Assembly: GCF_019399895.1 (NCBI RefSeq)
Contig: NC_091864.1
Span: 12,502,001 to 12,566,000, forward strand
From: Cardiocondyla obscurior
Taxonomy: Eukaryota; Arthropoda; Insecta; Hymenoptera; Formicidae
Direction of reading: 5' to 3'
DNA: 64,000 bases
The translations under genes were made by a program, and so were the position numbers. Below are positions 26,500-38,300 of the stretch, in pieces (position 1 is the first letter of the stretch; each line of letters opens with the position of its first letter). The notes beneath the pieces are model-generated. The model was not told where the DNA came from. It worked only from the letters and a program-made list of their open reading frames with translations, and searched no databases.

Positions 26500-28613
26500 C
26501 TCGTATTTAAAAAGCTGAAACAGAAGGAAGCATTCAAAATCTTTTTCCTGATTTAAATAATAAGCGTAATTTCGACACACTTTAAATTAATTTAATTAGA
26601 GACTCAATCATCATAATCACAAAAAAATAAATAAAACTTTGCACAATTTATCGTTTTTAATTTCTAATCTTTCTTTAAACGCATTAAACAAGAGAATATT
26701 AACAATGCAATTTTTATTAATATAATATAGTATACATGCTACTTGATAAAGTTAAATGAAATTTATTCGAATTTATTCTCAAAGATAAAAAAAAAGGTAG
26801 AAATACATCAATAGTTTAAAAGTAGCTTTTATTATTGAATGTCACATGTGAGACGTGACGTGATATTTTGAAGCGTAACAATACGAGGGAAACTGGCGTT
26901 TTGTGCGTTACGACAATGTACTTGGCAATACGTAGTTCATATACCGAGTTGTATTTAATAAAAGATAAGCCAGAACTAAAAAGAATGCATGTTGGAAAGG
27001 GATTTCCTATTTTCCTAACTTTCGGCACCCTACACAGGGTTGGAAGAATAATTCATAAAAATAAATTAATACACCTAAAAAGCACACATGTCCAAAAGAT
27101 GTCCCAAAGATGCTAAAATCCTCATAAAAGATATCCCACAAGTACTTTTGAATATTTTTTAGACATGTGCGCCACGTATGCCTGGAAACATATGCAGATA
27201 ATAGCCAACAAAAATTCTGACAAAAGTGCCTTAATATTTCTATAATTCGAAACAAAGTGATCCGAAATCTAATATCTTTAACACAGTTGAGTCAGAATGT
27301 TAAAGAAACCTTCAAAAGTTACAGCAATGTTTAATTGCTCCTATTTTAATCAAAATTTAAGGCTGCCTGTCAATTTTCACAGTAGAGCTTGTATCAGATA
27401 ACAGATTAAGAGCCAATTGCCCTAATACGGTAACTCTATCTGCTTGGTAACTTTATATATCAGCTGAACATGCATTTGCTTTATCGTTCTTTCTAAATGA
27501 ATAAAGATACATAATATATGACCAGTCAGCCAAAGTTATCAAGAAGCTCGAACAATAGGCCCTAAGAATCCATTATTCCAACTCTCAAATAAGTTTATCT
27601 ATCAGATAATCACATGTAAGTTTTTATCCTTTCTTTTCAAACAGATCGAGATAAACGTACATCTATCTTCATCCTTCTTCCCAAACACATTGGGAAAGAC
27701 ATGTCTACCTTCATCTTTCTTTCCAAACAGATAAGCAGATGCATGTTTAACTGATAACCAAGTTTGTCAGGAAGTTAGAACCACCCCAGGACTAAGATTA
27801 GATCGAAATTCAAACTTATGCCTGCAAGAAGAAGAGAAAAATCAATATCGACATCACTTATCAGGATTAACGTTTACCACTCTAGTTCAATCTCAATTCT
27901 GATACGAGCTCAATGAACGCGGTGCCGTCTGATATTCTTTAATTAATCACGTATCTCATCGCGGTCGTGCACCCCGTAGCGCTTTTGCCATTGCGGTAAA
28001 CACAAAATTGCGCGCCACACACATACAACACACATGACGTAACGAGATGCGCGTGCGCTCAAAAAACTTTGATCAGCCGCAAGATCGAAGCTGACCCAAT
28101 TATCCCAAATTTTCAAATTCGCCGGGATGTTGTGGGACGACGGTTGCCAGGTGACGCGGAAAAAAATGGGCGTGCACCCGGCGCCGACGGGAACGAGGAA
28201 AGGAGAAGGAAAAAAAAAAAAAAAAAAGAAAGAAAGAAAAGAAATCGAGGCGGCGACGGGAGCCAAAGGGCGGTGGTGCAACCTCCACGTACGATCGGGA
28301 CCCGCGGGAGCTCGATTCCGGGACTCGTCGGGCCTCCGGGAGGCCTCGTCAACTCGAAGGCGTCGTCGCGATCTGCGAGACATCGGCCGCGATGATCTCA
28401 CTCGTCCTTCGCGGGCGAGCGGAAGCGCGGATTGAGTCGACGGGGCGCGTCTCGTTCCGGTCGCCGGGAGGAGTCGCCCGCGATCACGCTAGCTAGCAGT
28501 TACGACGCGCGGAAACGCAAGCGGACGGCGGGGTGAACGGCGGGGCACACCCGCGGGCACGTAACATTGATCGCCCGTACGTCGGCCCGTTCGTCGCGAG
28601 ATCGGCCACTTAC
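26500..28613. other. Neuroglian 5' UTR exon part and large 5' intron
   Basis: Just upstream of the Neuroglian start codon an acceptor (GTTTCAG on the minus strand, near 26514) ends a non-coding leader of about 15 bases. The remaining 2 kb would be a 5' intron. It includes a short run of about 42-base diverged tandem copies (27611-27750) and, at 28.0-28.3 kb, CpG-rich sequence with a purine run. No coding exon is supported. Confidence 0.45.
27611..27750. repeat. Diverged ~42-base tandem repeat, about three copies
   Basis: Three successive blocks share the pattern ACATGTxxx...TTCATCxTTCTTxCCAAACAxAT, visible around 27632-27646, 27668-27690 and 27709-27731 (for example ctttcttttcaaacagat, ccttcttcccaaacacat, tctttctttccaaacagat). 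Units are about 42 bases and clearly diverged, so this is an old minisatellite inside the Neuroglian 5' intron. Confidence 0.5.
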
Positions 28614-29700
28614 CGATCCTGAGCTTCGGTGGCGCGCGGTCACAGTGCCGAGGACGTCGCTATCACCAGGGCATTGTCGAAAAAACTGCGGGAACCACTG
28701 ACTCCGACGTACGCAGCTCGCCGTACGGTACCGCACGCTTGTGCGTGTGAACGGCGTGCCTGTATGCGTGTGCGAGTGCGCTCGCCGCGGATCTTCTAAG
28801 AAACTAAATGAGGAGGCGCACCTCATCGGTAATATGATGTGCCGAAGGAAGCCTTGTTGCCGATGAGATGTACAGTTTAGGATTATTTGTGACGCTTGTG
28901 ATATTTCTGCAGTAGTCGTTGGAATAGAATATCGAATATAAAAAAAATGGGGTAAAGAAACAACGGCTTCATCAAAATCGGCAGCACACATTATCTGCAC
29001 TACTATTTCAAGAGCTTATGATAATTATTTTGCTATCATGAGTAACCTGTTCTAGTTCAAAGCAGTAAACTTTGATAAAATATTAATTAAACTGTACTAA
29101 ATATATTTAATATTTCTTTCAGCCTCGTAAAAGGATTTGCCAGGCGACAGATGCAGTGATTAAGTAAAACGAGTAAAACGGATACAGTAAGGACGTGGCA
29201 GCTATTCTAGGACGGAAGTAGGTATACATATATGCATATATACATGCACGTTTTAATAGCTATGGAGTTCGTCGCTCTCTCGTCGTCTCGATATATTTAC
29301 GATGCTCTCTAAAACTGTCTCCATACAGGAGTTTAAAAACGACTCAGACGTTCCGGAGGTTCTTCTGGTTTGTTTTTGCCTGTTCCCGTCGCGCTGATCA
29401 AGATAAGCCGCAAAAAAAAAAAGAAAAAGTAAAGTGACCACGAATACAGTAAGCGTCTCGACGATATCGAAGCGCAAACGTGTAATAACAACCAGTTAAT
29501 CCTTCCAGGTACCAAACCGATGATTAAAAGCGGGCAAAAAAGGGGGGAAAGGATTGAACTTTACAACGTTCGCTCCAGCGCGATTGGCGTCGGCCAGCGC
29601 GTACATCGGTTACGCAATCTCATGACCCTACATAGTCGGATAAGCGTGACGAGCGTCAGACATAGGCGGCATACTCCTGGGACGGGCGTAAATCGGGTAC
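28614..29700. promoter_or_regulatory. Neuroglian promoter region and upstream spacer to alpha-tubulin
   Basis: A strong minus-strand donor (ATCG|GTAAGTGG) ends an exon at 28614, in CpG-rich sequence reaching about 28.8 kb. This is the best candidate for the first non-coding Neuroglian exon and promoter. Neuroglian and alpha-tubulin are therefore divergently arranged with roughly 1 kb between their start regions. From 28.8 to 29.7 kb I see no gene. Confidence 0.45.
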
Positions 29701-29711
29701 GGCACCGAGGC

Positions 29712-29748
29712 TATAAGAGACCGGTCGGCTCCCGGCAAGCGCTCAGTT
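29712..29748 (+). promoter_or_regulatory. Alpha-tubulin core promoter: TATA-like box and initiator
   Basis: TATAAGA at 29712-29718 is followed by TCAGTT at 29743-29748, a perfect arthropod initiator. The distance from the first T to the initiator A (29745) is 33 bases, which fits TATA-directed start-site selection. The resulting 5' UTR would be about 115 bases before the ATG. Confidence 0.6.
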
Positions 29749-29859
29749 AGCCCGAGAACGTTGGAGGGAGTCCCATTGCCAACTCCGTTCAAACGCCAAT
29801 CGGAAACGCATCACACAAGCACATCTTGCCACGAAGTCTCCGTCTCGCCGTTTCTCAAG

Positions 29860-31967
29860 ATGGTAAGGGAATCGACCTCTTCAAGGATCATAAAATATTT
29901 ATTCCTTCCTTCATAGCGTGCGACGTATCGATATTAGTAGAAATTGAAGCCGGATCTTCGTCGACATGCAAATGTTCTAGTTGACCTGGTATCTCGAAGC
30001 ATACTCATATATACTTGTCTTTCTTTATTGTAAGAAAGCGGCGAGATTTATTGATTCGAGAGAGTTATCAGTTGAAAAGAACCTTCGCCCGAAGACGAGT
30101 TTTTATCTGAGAAACGAATCTTTCCGATTGAGCGCGAGTACGGTCACTGCGTACAATATCTGTAGACGCATTACGTTGTTGCTACTTTTAGAAGCAAAAA
30201 TTCGCGCGACGCATCACGACAAAGTCCCGCTGCAGTATACAGTTAGTCTTTCGTTAGTGGCGACGAGAAAAAATCTTGCCAGGTTTTTATAGGAATAATG
30301 ATTATTTACTCTCCAGTTCTGTTAATTCTGGAACATCTCACGTACACGCATATATTACAATGCCTAATGGATATATATTTCTTACATGATAAAATTGCAT
30401 GCTATAAATTTTTATACTTATGTACAGTGGACTTTGATATAGATTTTTTAATTTAAATATTTTTCATGTATCGTAAAATAGAATTTTGTCATTATTAAAA
30501 CTTTAAAATTTGTAATATTTTTTACAGCGTGAATGTATATCCGTCCACGTGGGGCAGGCAGGAGTACAAATTGGAAATGCCTGCTGGGAGCTGTATTGCT
30601 TGGAGCACGGTATCCAACCCGATGGACAAATGCCGTCAGACAAAATACTCGGGGGCGGTGATGACAGTTTCAATACCTTCTTTAGCGAAACCGGTGCTGG
30701 GAAGCACGTACCGAGAGCGGTCTTTGTCGATCTCGAGCCGACAGTCGTGGGTGGGTACGACGTAATAATATTTCGTCACGCGAGAGTTCCTTAAAACCAT
30801 AACCGGATGACTGAGTCTTAACTTACCATTGTTCTTTCAGATGAAGTACGTACGGGTACTTACCGGCAACTCTTCCATCCGGAGCAATTGATAACTGGCA
30901 AGGAGGACGCCGCCAACAATTATGCGCGTGGTCACTATACGATCGGTAAGGAGATAGTTGACCTCGTCCTGGATCGTATTCGCAAGCTGGCAGATCAATG
31001 CACGGGACTCCAGGGCTTCCTGATATTCCATTCGTTCGGCGGCGGTACTGGTTCCGGCTTCACGTCTTTGCTGATGGAACGACTGTCGGTCGACTACGGG
31101 AAAAAATCAAAACTCGAGTTTGCAATTTATCCGGCGCCCCAAGTTTCGACAGCTGTTGTTGAGCCATATAATTCAATTCTCACAACGCATACCACTCTTG
31201 AACATTCGGACTGCGCGTTCATGGTGGATAACGAGGCCATATACGACATTTGCAGACGTAATTTGGACATCGAACGGCCGACTTACACCAATTTGAATCG
31301 CTTAATTGGCCAAATTGTATCCTCGATCACGGCCTCATTGCGTTTCGACGGCGCACTCAACGTCGATCTGACAGAATTTCAAACAAATTTGGTGCCTTAT
31401 CCTAGGATTCACTTTCCTCTGGTCACCTACGCTCCCGTTATATCAGCAGAAAAAGCCTATCACGAGCAGCTCTCCGTCGCCGAGATAACAAACGCTTGTT
31501 TCGAGCCTGCAAATCAGATGGTTAAATGCGACCCTCGTCATGGAAAGTACATGGCGTGTTGCATGCTCTATAGAGGCGACGTAGTACCGAAGGACGTAAA
31601 TGCGGCAATCGCGACTATCAAGACCAAGCGCAGCATTCAATTTGTCGATTGGTGCCCCACGGGATTCAAGGTCGGCATCAATTATCAACCGCCTACTGTC
31701 GTTCCCGGCGGCGATCTTGCCAAGGTACAGCGTGCTGTCTGCATGTTGTCCAACACGACAGCAATCGCCGAGGCTTGGGCGCGGCTCGATCATAAATTCG
31801 ATCTGATGTACGCGAAGAGAGCCTTCGTACATTGGTACGTCGGTGAGGGAATGGAAGAGGGCGAATTCTCTGAGGCACGGGAGGATCTTGCTGCCTTGGA
31901 GAAGGACTACGAAGAAGTTGGTATGGACTCCACCGACGGCGAGGGAGATGGTGCGGAAGAATATTAA
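29860..31967 (+). CDS. Alpha-tubulin
   Basis: GTP-binding alpha subunit of the microtubule heterodimer. Exon 1 carries only the start ATG (29860-29862) followed at once by GTAAGG, a gene structure typical of animal alpha-tubulins. Exons 2 (30528-30750) and 3 (30841-31967) complete 450 residues, the standard length. Visible hallmarks are MRECISVHVGQAG at the N-terminus, the acetylatable Lys40 in PSDKILGGG, the nucleotide-binding GGGTGSG, the catalytic Glu254 in NVDLTEFQTN, and the C-terminal EEY. The final Tyr makes it a substrate for the detyrosination cycle. Sequence is near-canonical, so it is probably a major, broadly expressed isotype; the paralogue cannot be named from this alone. A TATA/initiator promoter precedes it. 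Confidence 0.97.
29863..30527 (+). other. Alpha-tubulin intron 1
   Basis: 665-base intron directly after the start codon. Introns in this position often carry enhancers in insect tubulin genes, but no motif is identified here. Confidence 0.6.
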
Positions 31968-34900
31968 AACATAAATGATCAAATCATTACTTATGTTTCC
32001 TCGTTTGTCATATATTTATACTGCGATGCTTACCTACTCAATAAAATTTTTTTTCCTTGCCTGATTTTATAACGCAATCCAATACGATTTATAGCGACGT
32101 TAACACTTGCCATTGCTTCCTTCTATCCAATCCAGGTCTTTATGATGTATGGGATCTTCAGAGAAGAATCTCGAGATAAGCGTACTACAAAAATCTGTCA
32201 CTTGGTGTTATTCGAAGAAATAATTACTGAGAAATATAAGCACATCTAAAAATACTTTCTCGTGTATTTTGTTGTAATATTATTTATATATTATATCAAC
32301 CATTATACAATAATAGATTGCATTAATATACGTCTTCGATCGTACAATTATTACCGATCATTACATGATACATGAATATGAGTGAAGAATGAAGGGAAAG
32401 GAGGCGAGAAAGTATATATATGGGCGAATATTTTTTTCACAGATGTGTCACAAGTCAAGTCGATGAAGCACGTGGGATTTCGCGATGAATCGTCGTTCGA
32501 GGAAGAAAGCACGACGTGCAAATTCGATTGTGTTACGAGCTCAGCTCGCAATCTGTTGCACTTCAGATATATGTATAATACGGCGATGATAATCGCGTTG
32601 ATAATCTTAATGATAAAACTATAATAATAGCGATGATAATATTAATACAATATTATAATGATAAAACTAAAAAGTAATAATAGTGCGGATAATAATAATA
32701 ATCACGGTCGAACGTTTTATCGGTCTCGATAAAAAGAAAACAGCGCTAAATAAAAATATTATCAAAGTTTTCACTTCGCGCATGCATTAATAAAAACAAA
32801 AAGGAAAACTTGCAAACCAATGTGCATGTGCGCTTTATTTCGTTCTTATTATTATCTATTCGTTTAGCCCTTTCAGCCACTTCGAGCATAAATGATTTAT
32901 AATGCTCAAACTATTAAAACAGCTCTATATACCCTTCTCGCTTACATATACTCGATTCTACGTGTAACACGATTGATGTGACACGCAGATATACATACAG
33001 TTATACATATGTTATATATAGATATAACGCCGACTTTATTTGTACAAAACACACGTTGTAAAGCGGTCGATCGTCAATTACAGATAAAATACGTAATCAT
33101 TAGTGCTCGAATTATCATTTTTGAACAACACTCCTCGATAGCTTCAACAAGCCAAAGAAAATCACGATAAATTGCAACGTTCCGCATGTACAAGTTTGAT
33201 CGCCCTTTAAGTAATTTCGCACTTACTTAAATTAAAAACGTGTAATCATTTTTTTTAAACGGTACGCCTCTAAAAAAGATATTCTTACTTACTTGGTCCA
33301 ACCAAGTTCGACTTGTTGAAGTTACTGCAAAAAGCTGTTATTCAACTGCAGATGACACGCGACGATCAAAGGTAAAATCGAACGATAAATTATAAATCAG
33401 TAGATATGATAAAGATTAAAACGGATGCTGAATGCTAGAGATTAAATCGATTAACAAAGGTACGAAAGGCACGTTTTTACACATCAATGAATAATTAATC
33501 CGTTGTAAAAGAAAACGAAAAGCAAAACTTATTACATGGTTCTGCGCTTCTATATGTACAACGAAGTCGTCATAATTTGAAGTGTTTAAACTATTAGGTC
33601 GAATAGATAAAATTGAAAATTTTCCGAAAGCACACGTCGCCGTACTTTAATTCCACTTCACTTCCACGCTGATTCTACTTTATACCATTTTAATGAACAT
33701 ATCTAAGCTTACCGATCGTTCAAATTTGGTAACAATACAAGTTGATGAATGCCGCGGGGCATTATTTTATACTGTCTGAATAACGCTATCTTTTTTATTG
33801 AATTGATATAAAGTATTATGTAGCTTTATAAAGTATATATATCGAAGCGCCAATCGATAGACAGTTGTAATAAAGTTTTCAACTCGGTAACAATCGTAAT
33901 CGACGGGATATCGTACGGCACAAATTACTTTATACATATCACGAAGACGAGTACATCAGTCCGGGAGTCAGAGGCGATTTCTATTGTCCGGGATGCTTTT
34001 GATACAGAGGACAGTCGTGAGATCCATATATTTGCAACGCATTTCTTTCGCACGCCAGCTTCAAATTCTAGAACACAGCCTTTCGCATTTACTTCTACAC
34101 TTCTTTTTCTTCGCGACAAAGATGATCTAGTCTATCGCTTAGTAAAATTTACGAATCGTATTCACGATAAAATATTTTTAATATCCGATTAACATTCGCA
34201 TAATTTATGTAAACTATTGCATATCTCCGCCTCTTTGTTTTAACAGAAACCGTACGAAAATTTCTTTCTAAATCTAAAAATTATCACTTGCAATTAAAGA
34301 ATTGAGACAATCTTGAGATAGAGGAAAAAAATAGAGTAGAAGCAAATAGCAACGATGACCATAATAGCAACAATGTTGACAATGTACGACGAGGATGACT
34401 ATGATAATGGGCGATGGTAGGAATAATAATAACGATAACGATAACGATAACGATGATGATGATAATGATGATAATAACGAAGACAACGACGGCGGCAGCG
34501 ACGACGGTGACGCTGTTGGGATCAGTATCAACGACGACAAGCAGAAAGAGGACGGCGAGAATTGCGACGATGACATCGACATTGATGAAATAAAATAATA
34601 AAGACGATAATGACAACGCCTCGATCTCTTTCTCTATCTGTCTGCCTTTCTTCGTCGCAAAGTATGCATATGTAACTTTATTGCGTTACACACAAACAGG
34701 ATAGGAGAGGCAAAATTAAATAGCGGATTAAATACATTAGCGCGACGCTTAACAAATTAAAAACGTAAAAACATTAACAGTACAATAGTTCCCTTATCGT
34801 AGACGTAATGCGATGGCAGTCTTGAGTCCTGGAAAGATGCTGTAATTGTTGCTCGTTCGCTTCGATTTTTCCTCGCGCACCTCCATCCATCTCCGTTTTT

Positions 34901-35366
34901 ACCCTCCGCCATTCGTCCGTGCTTCGTTACTCGTCGAATCTCGTCTCTCATTTTAAACCGAGCCCGTTTCGATCTTGTGTTCAAACTTGCATGTTCATTT
35001 TTTTATTTTTTACGAGAAGCTTTTGTTTGTGGCAGTGTCTGAAAAAATATAATTAATGTTAATTCAATGCTCGGTCTCTTGCAGGCATGTGCTTCGCACA
35101 TTATATATGAATAAATATATAAATTTATTTATTTATTTATTCACGCGTAAATGTAATTTCTACTAAAAAAAAAAAAAAACATGACCTGATCATTACTGCA
35201 GCCATATAAATGAATTTTAGCGCGAGCGCGTCTAATCCCTAAAGGAAAAAAGCTTTAGCTTTTCTTCCATACCTTTAACGAGCCCGGGATCATTTAAATT
35301 AACTACGCCGATATCAAAATTCAGAAAATAAAATATACTGACTTTGCTTACCTGAGCTACGACTAC
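31968..35366. other. Convergent 3' region between alpha-tubulin and hts
   Basis: 3.4 kb holding the tubulin 3' UTR (polyadenylation signal AATAAA at 32040-32045) and, from the right, the 3' UTR of hts. Hts may have a 3' UTR intron: a strong minus-strand donor CAG|GTAAGC follows its stop codon at 35352/35351. A GATAAC/GATGAT-type microsatellite lies at about 34426-34475. No protein-coding gene is supported; open frames over the microsatellite are low complexity. Confidence 0.5.
34426..34475. repeat. GATAAC / GATGAT microsatellite
   Basis: Short tandem units of GATAAC then GATGAT, giving Asn-Asp runs when translated. Simple repeat in the 3' region between two convergent genes. Confidence 0.6.
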
Positions 35367-38300
35367 CTACGCCTCGACTGACTTCTTCTTCTCCTTCTTC
35401 TTTTTAAGGAAGGATGGTGTCCTAAGGCCCTTCTTCTTCTTCTTTTCCTTCTTTGGCGATTCCTCGCTAACGCTCACATCCTGCGACATGGAACCCTTAA
35501 CACGGAAGGTCCCAACCGTAACCATAAACCTTTCTGCATGCACATGCATAGAGCGCCGAACTTTTACGCTTAATCGTTCTATTAACAAATTATCTGGTCG
35601 CATGCAAATCGACAGAATAATAGAACAGTTTGTAGGAAGCGAATCTATGAACGACTATGTTGACTCTAATTATGAAAATTATGCAAGAGGTGAAGTAACT
35701 ATCCAATCAAATCGGACACTCTATCTCTTATCTTAGCATTGTAAATTAAAAAAATTGTTTTATTTTATATTTTACTTTGAAAATAACGTTCCACGTTTTA
35801 ACAAACACACGGGAAATGTGAGATAGTGTGTTATATCAAAAGAACTTGACGTAAATATGCGGAAATTAGGCCTGTACACTATTATTGAGCTATCGTTTCA
35901 ATTTTAAATATAATCTAAATGACTCGTGCATTTATAGAATACTTTTTTCCTTTAGATTTATCTAAAATATCAACGTTATCAGAAATTGTTTCAAATAACA
36001 GAACGTATAAGAGATTATCGTTTTACAGACCGATTCTCCGGATATGAGATATACGATATATCGTGGATTTGATATTAAAAATGTTGTAACAAACCTCCTT
36101 GCTACTTTGCGAAAAAGTACTGTGGTGAGCGTCTGAATGATCGCCGTTTACGGTATTTTCTCCTAGAACACAGATAATTAATTATTTAAGACGTGAATTC
36201 TCAAGCCGTAAATTGTAATAATAAGATAATTAAATCTGTAAGGCAACGGTAATGAAGCAGACATTGTGAAGCAATAATATAAGTCAAAGATTAATCTCAC
36301 CGATCTATAAATTGCATTAACATACTTAAACGTCAAAACTGAAAAAAAGAAGCAAAAATAAGCAGACATTTTACCTTTGAAAAAGTGTTGATTGATATTC
36401 TTCAGAGTATACTCACTCGTGGATTGGCAGTTATATAAAATTAATCATTCCCAAGCACACGTTTTAGCATCAATCATTCGCAGCTTGCAGGATGCACGTA
36501 AACCATTGAAAAGGTAACGGGATAAACGGTGAGGATTGATGCAGATTCGAGCAGAGAAACGGATGAGAAGAAAATGATAAGAAGCGTTATGTGCAAAATT
36601 TTATCAAACACATCGAGGCTGTTGAAGTAGACATTGAAAATATATAAAAGAATGTAAGCGTGTGCAATAGTACATTAATTTCGTTGTAATATCAATAGAA
36701 GAGATATCATATGAGAGAAATGCATATCATAACGTAACAATCGAATAAACTTATTACATATCAAAAGAAATAAAATAGAACAATAAAATTAACACATTGT
36801 ACCGAACAAAATTTATCGCTTTTAAATTTAAATTACGTTAAATAATAATAAATTCACAGAAATAAAAGAGAAAAAGCATACCATTGAAAATTCTAGAAAG
36901 CAAAGAAGCAAAATTAGACATTTTTATAAATGCCAATATTAACCTGCGCTTAAGAAATTGTTTAGTCCACAGAAAACGTGCCTTGTTTTTACATTAAAAA
37001 AAAAAAAACAGTAAAATTATAAAAGTTACGAGAACAAAAAAAGACTTAATAAACACTAAAATAATGCGAGTCTTTTAAAATTTAGTTTGCGCGCGTATTT
37101 ATATAATAAGCCTTTTTATCTTTCTTTAAAATTTGTAGAAAACCGCAGAAAATAAATGCGTAGAAAAAGCATGCAAGATCGAATATGCAAATTATTCGAC
37201 ATTGCATGTTTCACACAAACATAAATATTGAGAGAAATTATAAAGCAATCGACCCGCAAGTTAAAATGCTATTGCGATGCAGTTGCATACATTGACGGTC
37301 AATTGGTGAAACGTCCTTTTTTCTTCTTTCTCGTTGGAAACAACAGTATTCTTTGATAATTTAATTATACAATTGCCTGTAATTACAATTGTATCTTTCT
37401 GAAAGACATAAAAGCATTACGCGCTCAATTGCGAGTTATCTGCAAGTGCTTTCTCTAAACAAATAAACTCTTTGGTCTCGTACGAATATGACATGCAATC
37501 TACAGAAGAATCCCAAACGCAACGTTTCTCAAGATCGTTCATGTTGTCGTTATCCGAAATGACGGAGCTGACTTCGGAAATCGTATAAGTTTCATCGAGA
37601 GAAATGCATTCTCTTGTAGAATTCACCATTGCATTTTCTTCGACGACATCGGAAGGATATTTTAAAGCGGACCCGACGGAGTCGGCAGCTTCGTGCGAAG
37701 TATCATCTGGTTCCTCACTTATAGGCGTCAAACAACTTGCTTTCTCCCGTACTGATTCTTCCTCTTCGCGACAATAGGAGCATGGCCACGGCCACATGTC
37801 TTTTATTACAGCTGAACTTTTATCGTCTCTCGCCTTACCGAATTCGATATCGTGATTATTAATAAAATGAGTATACTGCGACATTTCCGTACATTCATCC
37901 GTCGACACTTTGACGACGCGAAAGTTTAATTCTAATGCGCCATTCTCGATGGCGACAATCGGCAGTTTTTTCGCCACGGTGCAAAACTCGATCACGGCAG
38001 AAGATTCGCGATCTTCTGCCTTATGCATCTCCATTTCATAATCTCGATTATTGTAATTATTAAAATTTAATGACGAATTCCCCAGAAAGTTTTTAATCCG
38101 ACAGGTATTGTCAACGTTATTGCCGATTGTCGTGAAGGCGTCGGACACGCACGCTTGACTGGCAGTTTCCACGACTGAGCATTCGTTACAATAACCGTCG
38201 ATCAAGCGACGTATTACTTCTCTTAGATTGCTGAGATCGTAAATAGAGGAGTCTAACCACAACAAAATGTAAATGGATTCGATTATGTCGGTCATGATCT

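Noticed and set aside
34284..34616. Open frames on both strands over the GATAAC/GATGAT repeat
   Set aside because: Translation is simple Asn-Asp or Ile-Val runs from a microsatellite.
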